Made by a program: the position numbers and the translations under genes
Shown: positions 11,697 through 23,049 of the stretch, piece after piece
Layout: each line of letters starts with the position of its first letter
How positions within the stretch are numbered: position 1 is the first letter of the stretch
NCBI GenBank assembly: GCA_025403435.1
Contig: CM046353.1
Span: forward strand, 30,592,602 to 30,656,601
Origin: Artocarpus heterophyllus
Lineage: Eukaryota > Streptophyta > Magnoliopsida > Rosales > Moraceae
DNA: 64,000 nt
Direction of reading: 5' to 3'
Notes under the pieces: model-generated
What the model saw: only the letters and a program-made list of their open reading frames with translations
What the model was told of the DNA's origin: nothing
Databases searched by the model: none

Positions 11697-13862
11697 TGTC
11701 ACGCCCCGGAGTACAGGAGGTGACGTGGTGGAATATTTAGATTAATTAAAAGAGGATTTAATTAAAATTAAGTGTTTAAGAATCCAATTAAGTAAGAAAT
11801 AAAGAGATTTTCCACCACATTTGATAAACGAATTTTTAAATATTTAGCAAATAATAATAATTGAATAAAAACCGCGAATATGGGTTCCACAACCCACAAC
11901 TTGTGCACACACATGGTTCTGACAATATCATAAATACAAATACAGTCCAGGTACAAATGAAGTTAAAGTCTTACATGCCTTGATTAAATAATACAGAATG
12001 TAAATAAACTCTCCTATCGCTCCTGGGTTCGGTCCGAAGAATCTTCTCCAAACCTAAATGGGAGACCACCTAGATGGGGGAAATTTAAAACAATAAAACG
12101 TGAGCGAAAGGCTCAGTAAGACTAAGTTTTATAAAAATAGTTTGACGCAAAGGAACATAGCATTATTTGAAGTTATCCCAAGGAAACTTAAATAAATAAA
12201 TAAATAAATAAACAGTTTGAGTAGGATCGTCCTGACACAGAACAGTCTACTCGTCAAATCAAAACACCATTTTACTGTTACCTAGGCAAACCATGATATC
12301 ACCACCGTAGTGGCCCAACTGGGTTTCGGGACCTGCCCCCAAGGTCGATCGCCACACGACCCGATCTCTGATATGGCATCATGCCCATGTGTTTATTATC
12401 ATTATCATTCAAAACCCAATTACCGAGTGTTGTTAATTACATTTATTATGAAATTCATTTCATATCACGGTATATTAAAATATAACCGATAAAACCATTT
12501 TCAAACAACCGTTGAAAACATTTTGATAGAAATCCTTTTCAAAGCCAATTCATTTCAAAACCAGGCTACCAAAGAAATAGGATAGAAGTCCTACCTCAAT
12601 ACTCGTGCCGGTACCCCACACCGTAATCCCTGTCCGCTATACGTTAGCTCCACGGAACCACGAATGATCCTAGATACAAACTAAGTCGATCAATATCTAG
12701 TTCGAGACATTCTATGTTACTAAATCATTTCATGATGTCCTAGTGTGCCATTTATATCATTAAAATCATCCTATAAGGTTGGGATTTAAATCAGGGTTCA
12801 AAATAGTGAAAACGGGTAAAAATCACAAAATTTTCCATGCCTCGGTCGGCCTGCCGGACGCCCTGCTTCGGCCTGCCGAACTGCACAGTTCGGCCTGCCG
12901 GAAGCAAGGTTCGGCCTGCCGAACATTTCCCCAGATTCGGCCTGCCGGTCGGAAGAACACCGGCCTGCCGATCATCACTCCGGCCTGCCGAACATGAACT
13001 TCGGCCTGCCGAACTGGGAAAACCCAGAAATCCCAGCCACGGGTTTCTCGATCCCCAAAATCCAAATATGGATTCCAACCTGTTTTTCTCAAATCCCAGG
13101 CATGAAAAACAATCATAGTTGATAGAAAAACATTCTAGAACATGTTTGGAATCATTTAAACAACATTTAAACTCAAAATCCTCAAAAATCCGAAAATGAG
13201 AAAAAGAGGAGAAAAATGAAAAATCTTGAATCCAATCCGTTTTTCTTCAATCTAGGCTTAGATTCTAGTTGTTCTAAGTTCATTTAACACAAATCCACGG
13301 TTTTCTAAGCTTAAACAAACTTAGATTTCAAAAACACACAAAATTGAAAATTTTGTAAAAAGTTTAGAAATTTCGAATCTAACCTCGAATCGAAGCTTCA
13401 ATCCGCGTTCTCGGTTGCCGAATCACGTCCCCGAGCTTCCTCCTTGCTATCCCGAAGCTTGGATTCGAATTTGTTTTCAAAAATTTTGAGAGAGAATTTG
13501 AGAGAGAGGGAGACTCACGGTGAAGGAGAGAAGAGAGAGAGAGAGAACCGGAGAGTGAGGAGAGAGAGAGGAAGGAAGGAAATAAATAGAGAAAATCGGT
13601 CGCGGTTTTACTGTGCGAAAACCATGTGCCGCCCACGGTTTTGTAAAACGGAGTATTTTTAACATTTTACAAATTGTTGTGTTTTAAAAGTCAAAACATC
13701 ATTTTAAATCAATAAGAAATCTTTTGAACACATCAATTTAACAAAACAACCAAAATTTTAAAAATCCAACCAAATAGTCTAATAAATGTTAAAACGTTAA
13801 TTATGGCACACTAATTCATCATTTATATTACATTAACATTAAATAAATTTCGGGACGTTATA
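11697..13862 (-). repeat. Tekay-1 5' LTR (right)
   Basis: It is the partner of 4,782-6,947: 2,166 bp, beginning TGTCACGCCCC. Its outer end reads GTTATA where the other LTR has GTTACA, so the terminal CA has become TA by a C-to-T change. It carries the same dyad array (12,847-13,011) and the GA-rich tract at about 13,485-13,580. On the minus strand it would supply the element's promoter. Confidence 0.93.
12847..13011. repeat. Array of eight CGGCCTGCCG dyads in the Tekay-1 5' LTR
   Basis: There are eight copies at the same relative positions as in the other LTR. One copy pair is more symmetric here (GAACTGCACAGTTC between dyads) than in the left LTR (GAATTGCACAATTC), so the flanking dyad stays self-complementary in both versions. 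That may mean paired changes, or it may be coincidence. Confidence 0.88.
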
Positions 13863-13867
13863 GATGT
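13863..13867. repeat. Target-site duplication GATGT, right copy (Tekay-1)
   Basis: It is identical to 4,777-4,781. Removing one copy and the element joins 'ggcattgatgt' to 'ttacatgg', giving continuous flanking DNA. Confidence 0.93.
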
Positions 13868-16533
13868 TTACATGGTTTTTCAAGGGATTATTACTCTCAT
13901 AAAAGTGGGATTGTTTTTATACTACTTAGATAAATTATCCAGTCCAAAGTTAATACAAAACACGAGATCGAGATAAATTATCTAAGTTTCAATGCTAATG
14001 CCATGGAACAAACACAGTCTTATGGTAAGAAATGCTCAAAATTAATGAATGACAAGATGCAGGCACTCTTTTTCATTTACAAACACAATTACTTTTACTA
14101 ATGAAACGATTACCTACTTTTCTCTAGGAAATTTGGAAAACTATTATCCAATTGCATAATTTTTCTTTTTTTGAGGGTGCAATTGCATAATTTGATAGGC
14201 ATATTAAGGATTACTGTTACATAGCTTCTTTTGGAGAAATTATAGAGAATAGCACTTTTTGAATTGGGAATGAAATTAACATCAACATTTATTGCAATTA
14301 GAAATTAATAGCATAATACACAACGAAAATTTAGAATCTTCAAAAATACCTTGTCTTCTTCCTCTTTCTCTTCTCCTATACTTTCTTTTCTCATAGAGTC
14401 ACACTCACGCCCATTCTTTCTTTCTCTATCCCTTCTTATTTTTGCTCTTTATTTCTCCTCATGCCTACTTGCCTTCCTCATTGCTTCTCTCCACTAGAGC
14501 GCTGTCATGATTTCTTATTGTGCTGCAAGTAGATCTTTCCGACACCAGAGAAGATGACTTCAAGGGTTGACAGAGTAAGACCATTTATCTCTGTCTTGAT
14601 GACGTTTGTGATCAGATCCTCTCAGCGATAGAGAACATGATGTTGTGATCATAAGGCAGATAGAGAATATTTCATGGCTATGACCAAATACTACCAGTGC
14701 CAGAGAAGACGGTTCAACATCTTTGGCAATAACATCATGTGTGAGCCCAATAGGTCTCATGGCCTCGAGATGGTATCAACCTAATAGTGTTGTTAGGGGC
14801 AAAATCGTAGAGGAGAAAGGTAGAGGAGAAATAGGAAAATAGAGAAAGAAAAAAAATATTTTTGATTTATGTAGATTCAAAGCAAAAAATGGAAACTAAC
14901 AATTTAGGGTATATTTGGTATTTATGTAATATGTTAAATCTGATTTTTAAATTTGTTGGGGCTCTTTTGTTGCAGCCTTCACATGTGGAGGTTACAGACT
15001 TCGTGATTCCGTTCTATTAGCTTGGTGCTATCTAACAAAACCTGAAATGGTAGCTTGTTGGTTGACAGAGTTAATTAAGTCTGCAGCAACTGTTTTGGTG
15101 CTAGGAATGGCCAAAACGAGCTATTTAAGCTCGCCTTATGGTGGCGCCAATTGGGTTATGGCTAAACTTGATCAGCCCCAAGTAAAGATTAAATTTGAGG
15201 TTGAGCCCTGCGACAATTCCAAATCCATTGGAGACAAAAGCTTTACTAAAAAAGGCCTTCAAGAGTGCACGTGGTCTGGGAGAGGAATGTGAATAATTAT
15301 GGAGGAATTCTCTACATACTTGTTGACGAAAACATGCCTGGTTGGCTAAAAAATGGTATTTTGGTGGAATAATGTCCTTTACCAATTCTATAGAAAAATG
15401 ACTCTGATGGGTGGTGTAGTTTAAAGCCTAGAGGTGCATGGGGATTATTTAGGTTATGAAAAGGCTCTGCTTTGGTGGAGTTTTGTAGTGTCTTCGGGTT
15501 CAAGCTAGTTGGGACATGGATCTAGGAAGTTCTTGGGACTTGCTGAAAAGTGTGGAGCTTAAGCTTTCTAGTGAACAAGGAAAGGTTGAGTTTATTAATG
15601 GTATGACTTTCCTTTGAAGGATTGAGGTCAAGGATGGAGTTTGTAAGGACTATTGCATGATTTGGTGGCTATTTGCAATGGAAACATGGTGATCTTAGGT
15701 TAAAGAGATGGTGGGTATAGAGATTTTGAGGTGGTGACGATTAAGAATGAGACGGTGGTTATGGCGGCTATGGAGGTTTTGAGGGGGTGGTCTGAGTAAG
15801 ATGGGATTCATTGATCTCATTAGTCCCTTTTAAGGGTTCCAAATGGGGTATTTCTAGAGGAAGATAAAGATCTTGCTTGGTTAGGATCCCTCTACGTTAG
15901 GCATTTGGTTGAGGGTAGCGCTAGGTCTGGTTTCAAGAGAGCAACTATATGTGGCAACTTCTTACCGTAGGAGGTTTCCCTCCCCAATTTGAGCTTGGTC
16001 TTTAGTATAAGACTAGGTTTGTCAGCGGCATTTAATGGCAAGCTATCCTAGAAGTGCTATTCTGGGTAGCTTGCCACTTCTAGGTAGCTTGCTACGGAGG
16101 TATCCATGTTCTAGGATCTTTGCCTTGCCATTTCAAGCAAAGCTTAACCCTTGGGGTTGGGTTCCTCTCTAACATGCCCTTGATTGCAGCAAGGTTCCCT
16201 CGGGTGAGCTGTCAAGGCTAATGTGATGGGTGAGTTAGCGCGACGGGTGACCTAGTGCGGCAGGTGGGCTGACACATCTGATAGGCCAAAAAAGAGCTTT
16301 TCTTAACTTCCTCCATACCTATTTTACTCTAATTCTAATAAGGCTTAAAACTCCTAAAAAGAGTTTAAAGTCTAATCAGGCCAAATAAAACAAGCCCATT
16401 CACGTTCGTTGGCCTACCAAACCACGACTCACTTGGAGGACCCAAAGCTTGGCTTAGGTCCACGTACCTTACATTAGGCCATGTTATGAGACATAGGCTG
16501 GGCTTGCACCTTATAGAAAAATGGGTAGCAACA
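13868..16533. other. Unassigned repeat-like DNA, probably including a Tat-type LTR at its right end
   Basis: I found no convincing coding sequence here. The longest open stretch (15,047-15,292) shows no motif. A pyrimidine-rich block lies at about 14,340-14,480. The last several hundred bases, ending 'gggtagcaaca' at 16,533, are followed by a polypurine tract in minus orientation, so they probably belong to a Tat-like 3' LTR. I could not locate that LTR's other end or a target-site duplication. The rest is anonymous. Confidence 0.4.
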
Positions 16534-16548
16534 TTAGCCCCTTGATTG
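16534..16548 (-). other. Polypurine tract of a minus-strand Tat-like element
   Basis: The bases after 'agcaaca' read TTAGCCCCTTGATTG. On the minus strand this is a purine-rich CAATCAAGGGGCTAA next to a TGTTG LTR start. The layout matches the 26.7-kb Tat element, where LTR '...caaca' is followed by 'ttagccccccag'. It marks an LTR boundary, but the partner LTR is not recognised. Confidence 0.45.
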
Positions 16549-18159
16549 TTTAGGCTGTCAGCATGGTGAGATAGTCTGGACAATCAACATCTGAACTCCC
16601 AGAATGGTTCTTGTCATCATCATTATGGAGCCTTGCCTGCAATTACAACCGTTAGTCAAACATCCAACCTACAGTGGAGTTCCCTTAGGTGTTGTTGGTC
16701 ATTGCTGATGAAACTAGTTTCTTGGCCACTCTATCAGGTGTGGCTTCTTAATGGGTGATATCTTGCGCCAAGAGATACCCTACATTGCGAGATGTGTTAT
16801 GTTGGGAGATGCCTCAAGGCTTTGCATTGGGAACGAGCATGAGGCTCCTACGGGAATGGTCTTGATCAAAGTCTGTCGACGTGTCAAGAGATGTCCCATC
16901 AGATTGACTTGTGTTAGTTACAACTACCCATGCATCCGGTACCCGCTTGATCACGCACATCCCATCATATTCGTGCCCATCGTGAGGCATCGTTTTGTCT
17001 TGGCAACCCAAAAGTCACACCCTGTCTCCCATTGGGAATTTCGCTTCCCTCCTCCCTCTCTTCCTTATTATTTCTAATATAAAGTAACTTCTTCCTTTGT
17101 TCACCACGATAAGCAACCTTCGAAATAAGCCCCAAAGAGAGAAAAAAAGCTTGAAGGAATAAGAGAGGAACCTATAGCTTCACTTTTGACCACCACAAAA
17201 AGAGCCCGTTGCCTCCATTCATTCGTGACGATCATAGTTGGTCCTATTGCAAACTCAAGAACTCCATTCGCCGCACCAATTAGGCTCATCTCACTGTCAT
17301 TCGCCATCGCTCTTAGATCTCTACATTGCCATCTTTGTTTACTTTTTGGTAAGCACCCATTCCTTCTCTCTTTCCTTCGACTCTCTCCTTCTCTTTTTTT
17401 TTCCTAATGCCCTTCTTGAAACTGTGAGTAGTGATGATGATCTTCGCTCGATGTTGTGATCTTTCTTCTAGCCCTTTGATGCTTTGGACTCATTTCTATC
17501 AAAGTATGCACTTCTTTGGCACCCATTGTTAGGACTTCAATCTATAGTGGTGACGACGTTCCTTGAGTGTCCCCTTTTTTTTGCATTTTGTTTGTTGATG
17601 ATGATCTGCCATTGCTGTGAGTACGCATTATTTTGTTACCTCCTCTTGTGCTCAAACCCATGTTGTAGACGATTGACTCATGGCGTCGTTGTTGTTGCTT
17701 TGTTTCTCTTTGTTTTTGTATTCTTGAAATCTTGAAGATGATGTTGAGTGGCTGTGGTCTGCATTTTTTTTTTTTTTTTGTGGCTGCCTTCCCTGTCTTT
17801 CCAAGTGATGCTAATATTGATGGTTGGTTGTGATCATGGCTGTAGGTGTTCTTTTATAGTGGCATGGCTTTCATTTGTGGTTGCTGTTTGCATTTTCCTT
17901 TGTGCAATTGATGTTCGTGTCATCACTTTCCTTGCCTTCTCTCCACAGGTGTCCACACTAGCCATATGTGTGCGCACGTTTCTTGTCCTAAGTTCCAATA
18001 TTGACTTTGATGCTGTAGATAACTTGGTTGTATGTGCACTCTTTTCTTTGTTTTGGCTCACTAGTTGGGCCAGCACTCCTTACTTCTTTTCCTCTCCTAT
18101 AGCATACCACGAATTCCTTTTGCTTGTTGTAAATGCGTCTGTGACAGAAATCCTGCACC
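16549..18159 (+). other. Non-coding leader between the Tat polypurine tract and the PMD pseudogene
   Basis: No protein motif is visible here. It occupies the same position as the promoter and leader of the antisense gene in the 26-36 kb Tat element: LTR, polypurine tract, several hundred bases, then a plus-strand gene. A TATA-like 'aatataaagt' at about 17,078-17,087 is preceded by a C/T-rich block and would suit a promoter. A T17 run and long T-rich stretches fill 17,340-18,000. Confidence 0.35.
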
Positions 18160-20985
18160 ATGAGCACCTCTAAGTCCAGCCAAGCCCACAAGTCTAAGGT
18201 TGAAGATACGGTGTTTAATATTGATGATTACTTCTTCGAGTTGACACAAAACTTAGACCTTCCTGCTACAACTCTAGGGGTAACTCATTTGAGCTCTCCT
18301 TCACTTCCATGTAGGTAGTGTCTCCATCCTCAATTCTTTGGTTTTGTCTTGAGTGGGGTGATCTCACACCTACCTCTATCTACGTGTCATACCCCACTAA
18401 TACTTCCGTAGGTTGGCCTGACTAGGTCAATGAGATGCTACAGATAGAGGAAATGTAGGATCACCTGTTAAACTCTGGCACTCTCCTGTTCTTAATTCCG
18501 TCTACCCGCTTCAATATCTTTAAGGATATTCTGAGCCTAAAGCATAAGATTTGGTGGTGGAGCCCAAAAAGTCACACTTTCATTGCATCCCCATAGGAGA
18601 TTGTCCCAACACTGATGGATGTCATGAGGATTTTCCAACTACCCGTCCATGTTGACACTGAAGTTCCTCCCCTGGCAGCCGATGATTTCAGGGATACCAC
18701 AAAGGAGGCGATCTTAACAAAAGGCCAACCCACCTGCCACAGGGCTTTTGACAACTCCTACTCCAACCCTGCCTATTGGATAAGGTACTTTTATGGCTAT
18801 ACTTTTAACAGCGAGTTCCAGCCAGGTGAGAGCACCGAGAGTGGCTATCAGGTGGACGCCATAATCACCCTGCTCCTGAGTAGTTATCTATATCCTAGGC
18901 CTTCGGTAGACACCATCTTGCAGCGTCACTTTTCTATGGCCATCGAAATTGCCAAAGGAAAGAGGTTTCCACTTGCAGGCCTATTCCTTGGGGAGTTCTA
19001 TAACTAGCTAGATACTCTTGCCGGAGATGAGCTTCACAACGCCAACTACCACTGCCTTGAGACCTACCTTTTTGGCAACTTGCTACAAATATTCTTGCGG
19101 GAGTACTTCCTCAACTATACTCCATGGCCTTATTCTTTATCGACAATGAAGATGAATCTCATGGACTTTGACCTTTCTGATATTTTGATCCTGTTGTGTT
19201 GCTGTTGGTTTACTCGAAAGCTTTACCTGGCAAGTCTATTTTGACTTCATGGACAACCTGCGAACTACTAGTTCACTGCCTTCTCTGATGTTAAAGATTT
19301 TGCTCCACAGTTGCTTTTCTATTGACCCGACAATGATAGTCAAGCCAACTTTTACTTCAAGTTTAGTGATGATGGTAATCCTAACTTCCACTTGCTAGAC
19401 TTTACACTTACTCTGAGGCCATGCCTGTTAACGATGCCCACTTACGAGGAAGAGCCAATACGGGTGATGTACTGCTCGCACCAAGTCCTCTGCCAATTCA
19501 GTATCGACCAGCCTATCCTCAGATGTCCATCGCAATAAAAGTAGCCAGTTTTAGTGGCGATCTCAATTCCCATTTCTACTGCGGATACTATATCTGTTCC
19601 AGGTGCACAATATTTGGCCAAGTGTACCCCTAAATTTGCTAAGTACTGGCATTGGGTGTTAGTTGCCTTCCATGAGATGGTCGGCTCGGGTGCACGGCCG
19701 ATCTCTTCTGTTATTACAGATGCCATGGGCGAAACTTAGAGATCACCTGATGCTCCCACAGTTTAGACTTCCTTAAAGAGAGCCAGGTCCCCTTTCTAGT
19801 TGATCACCGGAGATTCTAGGCCATGGTTGGTAAGATCTTGTAAGAAGAGGCTCCTATGCCTGATCCTACATTGTCTTCTACTAAGGGAAGTTAGCACAAA
19901 GCCTTGACAGGAGCTCGTCCCTGGTCGAAGAGAACCCCTCCTACCCTTGTAAAGGAAACCTTAAGGAAGTTAAATACCCCAGCCTACAGTTCATAAAGAA
20001 AGAGTTCTCGCCTAGCTAGCGTCTCCAAGAGCGCCTCTGTCAACGGGAGCTAAGGCAAAGATAGAGCCCATGACAAAGAGGACTTCGTCCACTTAGGAGT
20101 TGCCTTCCAAGTTGATTGTGTAGGTAAGCTAAGTTTTTCTTCTTCCTCTATTCTTCCTTTTCTTTTGCATACTTTTTGTTGACTCAGGTGATATTCACAG
20201 GCTAAGAGTTGACCCCATAGGAAGAGTCCCACGAATAAGCCCACGTCCGCAACAAGTGCTTCGCCTTCTAAGGTAATGCCTTTTTTCTTTGTTCTCTCTT
20301 CTAAAAGCCATGCTTTGCTATAATTGTTGTCGCCTTGACCACTTATTGTGTATTCTCTCCAATAGTTAGCTCCCCTTCTGCCGAGAAAGACTCTACTCTA
20401 GTGGAAGAGATGTCGCAAGTTCAGGTATGGTTTACTTCTTGCTTTTACCTCTTGAATTATGTTGCACTTTGTTGGTCGGCATATCTTTGAAGGACAAACC
20501 TGTTGTAGCTGAATCCATGTAGTAGGAGAAGGATGCTGCAAACAATTTGGCCTTTCAAGGGAAAAGTGTTGCGGATGATCGTATTGTTTGGAGAAAAGTG
20601 CTTTAGGAGGATCAGGTCCATAGGAGAAGATGGCTAATGTCGAGGTATGTGCCTTTGTTCATTTATTGGGCCCTGCATTTGAGAATACACCTACAATCTT
20701 AGCTTCCTACAAAAGTCAGAAACGGAGGGCACCTGTTGGCCTCTCGTATTAGATAAGTGTTAGTAAGAAGTCCAAAGACGTATGTATATGAAAAGACATT
20801 TCTGTCACCAAGTGCTTATTACCATAACCCGTGAGAAGCTATCACATAATCGATGTCATCCTATGCCTATCATCGTCACTCATAAAGAACTATCTTGCGA
20901 CCTATACACACATAGAAACCTCTCTAGTAGTCCTAGCCCTATCACCATAACTTGTAGAAAACCTATCTTAAAATACTTTTGATTC
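18160..20985 (+). pseudogene. Plant mobile domain (PMD)-like pseudogene, 5' portion
   Basis: The first ATG of a coding-like frame is at 18,160 ('MSTSKSSQAHK...FNIDDYFFEL'). Further on, plant mobile domain blocks appear in shifting frames: 'KSHTF' followed by 'EIVPTLMDVMRIFQLPV' near 18,570-18,650, a long open piece at 18,615-19,007 with 'SYLYPRPSVDTILQRHFSMAIEIAKGKRFPLAGLFLGEFYN', then 'LDTLAGDELHNANYHCLETYLFGNLLQIFLREYF'. These fit the family pattern of TPTLEDV...GLPV and AKGKRFPLAP..LG.LY. PMD proteins (PF10536) exist both as host genes and inside Gypsy and MULE elements. Stops and frameshifts are many. The gene continues at 41,270 beyond a 19.5-kb Athila-like insertion. Its position next to a Tat polypurine tract suggests it was an antisense extra gene of a Tat element (inference). 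Confidence 0.6.
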
Positions 20986-21099
20986 GGCGCAATATGTTGT
21001 CATAGTGTTAGGGATCCCCTTGTCCGTGTCGAAGTAGCTAATGTAGAGTAGCGCGTTTCAGCGTTCCATTTTTGCTCCAAGATCTAATCATTATCCCTC

Positions 21100-21520
21100 G
21101 AGCTTTATCATTCCTTGGGGTTCCCATTATCATTGCCGGAGGTTCCTATTATCATTCCTCTAGGATTCCCAACCCTTGAGGTCCTTGTTATCATTCTTCA
21201 ATTTTTTGTTGTTATTGCCAAAGGTTCCCGCTATCATTCCTCCGGGTCCCAACCCCTAAGGTTCCTGTTATCATTCCTTGGGGTTCACGTTACCTTAGCT
21301 TCAGGGTTCCCAATCATCAAGGTTCTTGTTATCCTTCCTCGAGGTTCCCATTATTGTTGTCAAAGGTTCCTGTTATCTTTCCTCTAGTCTTCCCAATACT
21401 TAAGGGTCCTGTTATCATTCCTCAAGGTTCCTATTATTATTGTCGAAGGTTTCCGTTCTCATTCCTTTGGGGTTCCCAACACTTGAGATTCCCAATATTA
21501 TTCCTCGAGGATCCCGTCAT
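21100..21520. repeat. Degenerate short tandem repeats (about 22-25 bp units)
   Basis: Variants of 'ggttcccattatcattcctc' recur about fifteen times with intervening 'gag' or 'aagg' spacers. Copies differ by substitutions and small indels. The array has no open reading frame of interest. It lies in the putative last intron of the PMD pseudogene, just upstream of the Athila-like insertion. Confidence 0.65.
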
Positions 21521-23044
21521 TATTTAATGTCGAGTTGTGCGACGTGCGTATGTTTTGATGTTCTTCCTGACTTCCTATTAGGCCTTTTAAAGATTTACGA
21601 TCAGATTCTGTAGTGCTAGAACATTGCAGTGTTCCTCCTGGCATTTTTGCCAAGGGCTTCTAGGCATTTAGGATCACAATCTTCTTAACCTCCAATCTTC
21701 GCATGCTTTTTGTGTTTAAGATAAGCTTGACAAAATCTTGATATCGAATGGCATGAATGTAACTTTGTAACTATATGGAAATAGAGTTATCCATGTCCTT
21801 AAATGCACATATTTTTACTATGTTCTTGAGATTTTTATTTAATTTTGTTTATTTTTATATATTTTACTTTGTATATTATTTTTGTTAATTTGATCTTATT
21901 TGTTCTTATTTTATTTTAATTTTACAATCATCATCGTCATCGTCCTCATTATCATCATCATCCCCCAATTATGTATATTAGATTAGGTAAAAAGGGTTAA
22001 AATGACAATTTGGAGTAAATTGGGGTCAAAATATTGTCAAAATTTGAATTTCAAATAGCCAACAGTAACACCCACTCGCGCGGAAGGAAGAGAACCATTC
22101 GCATTGCTAGCCATTGGATCTTTTTCGGATCAGCCCAGGGCGTGCGTGCATGCCATGGCCAACAGGAGCGCGTCCTGGGCAAAGAAGTAGCAGGCTAAGC
22201 CCAATCCACGTGTGCCATTGGCCCAGCTATCTCCAACTAGTATAGCCGTTGGCGCTTCTATGCTACGTGTCTCTTCTCTGCTCCAATGCACCCTCAGTTC
22301 CAACAAAACAGATGCCTCCATATGCACGTCTGAAAATCAACGCTAAACTGCAATGTGCCACGTGGCTAGGTGCATTAGATCCCTGCTTATTGCTTCCCTT
22401 TGTGCTATGGCGTAGGGGAAAAAATGAGAGCAAGCTCACTCATTTAGAGGGATTTAGCACAGAACTGAAGGACCTGAAAGGCTCAATTATTTTGGGAGCC
22501 AAATATCCCAAGAGATAAAAATGAGAAAAATAAAATAAAATAAATATATAGTTTAAATTTTATTTTAGTTTTAGCTTTTATTTTTAGTTTTGAATTTTGC
22601 TTGTTTATTTTTCTTTTGAAAACACCATTGAAGAGTACTTTGGAGCTATAAAGAGGAAGAAGAATAACATTTAAGAGAGGGGGAGCTTGGAGTTTGTGAC
22701 ACCTCCATTTTGATTATTTCTTTTCTATTTTTATTTTTCTTATTTTTGTGTATTCTAAAAATGCTTGAACATTGGTGTTGTTTATTTTCACTTTTATTTT
22801 TATTTTTATTTTTATTTTTGTTTATGGCTTGATTGTTGGTATAGTAGGGATTTCAATTTAGCTTATTCTTTTTTTTTTTTTTAATTTTCATTTACTCAAA
22901 TTAATTGTGATTGTCTAATTTATGTTAAATAATTATTCTATGTGGTGTTAATGTTTCTAGTTGATTGATCACTAATTAGTTAATTAGGAAGCCGTGACTT
23001 GCTATCGGGAGGGAGATTTACGAGTTAGGCCAATCATAGAGTAA

Positions 23045-23049
23045 AGTAG
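23045..23049. repeat. Target-site duplication AGTAG, left copy (solo LTR)
   Basis: AGTAG precedes the solo LTR and is repeated at 25,236-25,240. The unoccupied equivalent in the 3' LTR reads 'gtaacgtagcct' near 40,768-40,779, which confirms the insertion point. Confidence 0.92.

Larger units (their letters stand above)
4782..13862 (-). mobile_element. Complete Tekay/Del-like chromovirus (Tekay-1)
   Basis: This is a full-length Ty3/Gypsy LTR retrotransposon on the minus strand. Two 2,166-bp LTRs flank gag, protease, reverse transcriptase, RNase H, integrase and a chromodomain-like C-terminus. It has an initiator-Met primer site beside the right (5') LTR, a polypurine tract beside the left (3') LTR, and GATGT duplications. 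The GPF/Y-type integrase tail and chromodomain-like end, the long LTRs and the iMet primer site all suit the Tekay (Del) clade. By eye the LTRs differ at roughly forty positions (about 98% identity), so insertion was fairly recent. The coding region nevertheless has at least two stops and three frameshifts, so the copy is not autonomous. A solo LTR of the same family lies at 23,050-25,235. Confidence 0.92.

Noticed and set aside
15047..15292. An 81-codon open frame in the unassigned region
   Set aside because: It has no motif, no splice context and no conserved neighbour, and is short enough to occur by chance.
21927..21962. A repeated 'atcatcgtcatcgtc' stretch considered as a possible CRISPR or satellite array
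   Set aside because: It is a short trinucleotide microsatellite inside an LTR, also present in weaker form at about 39,645.
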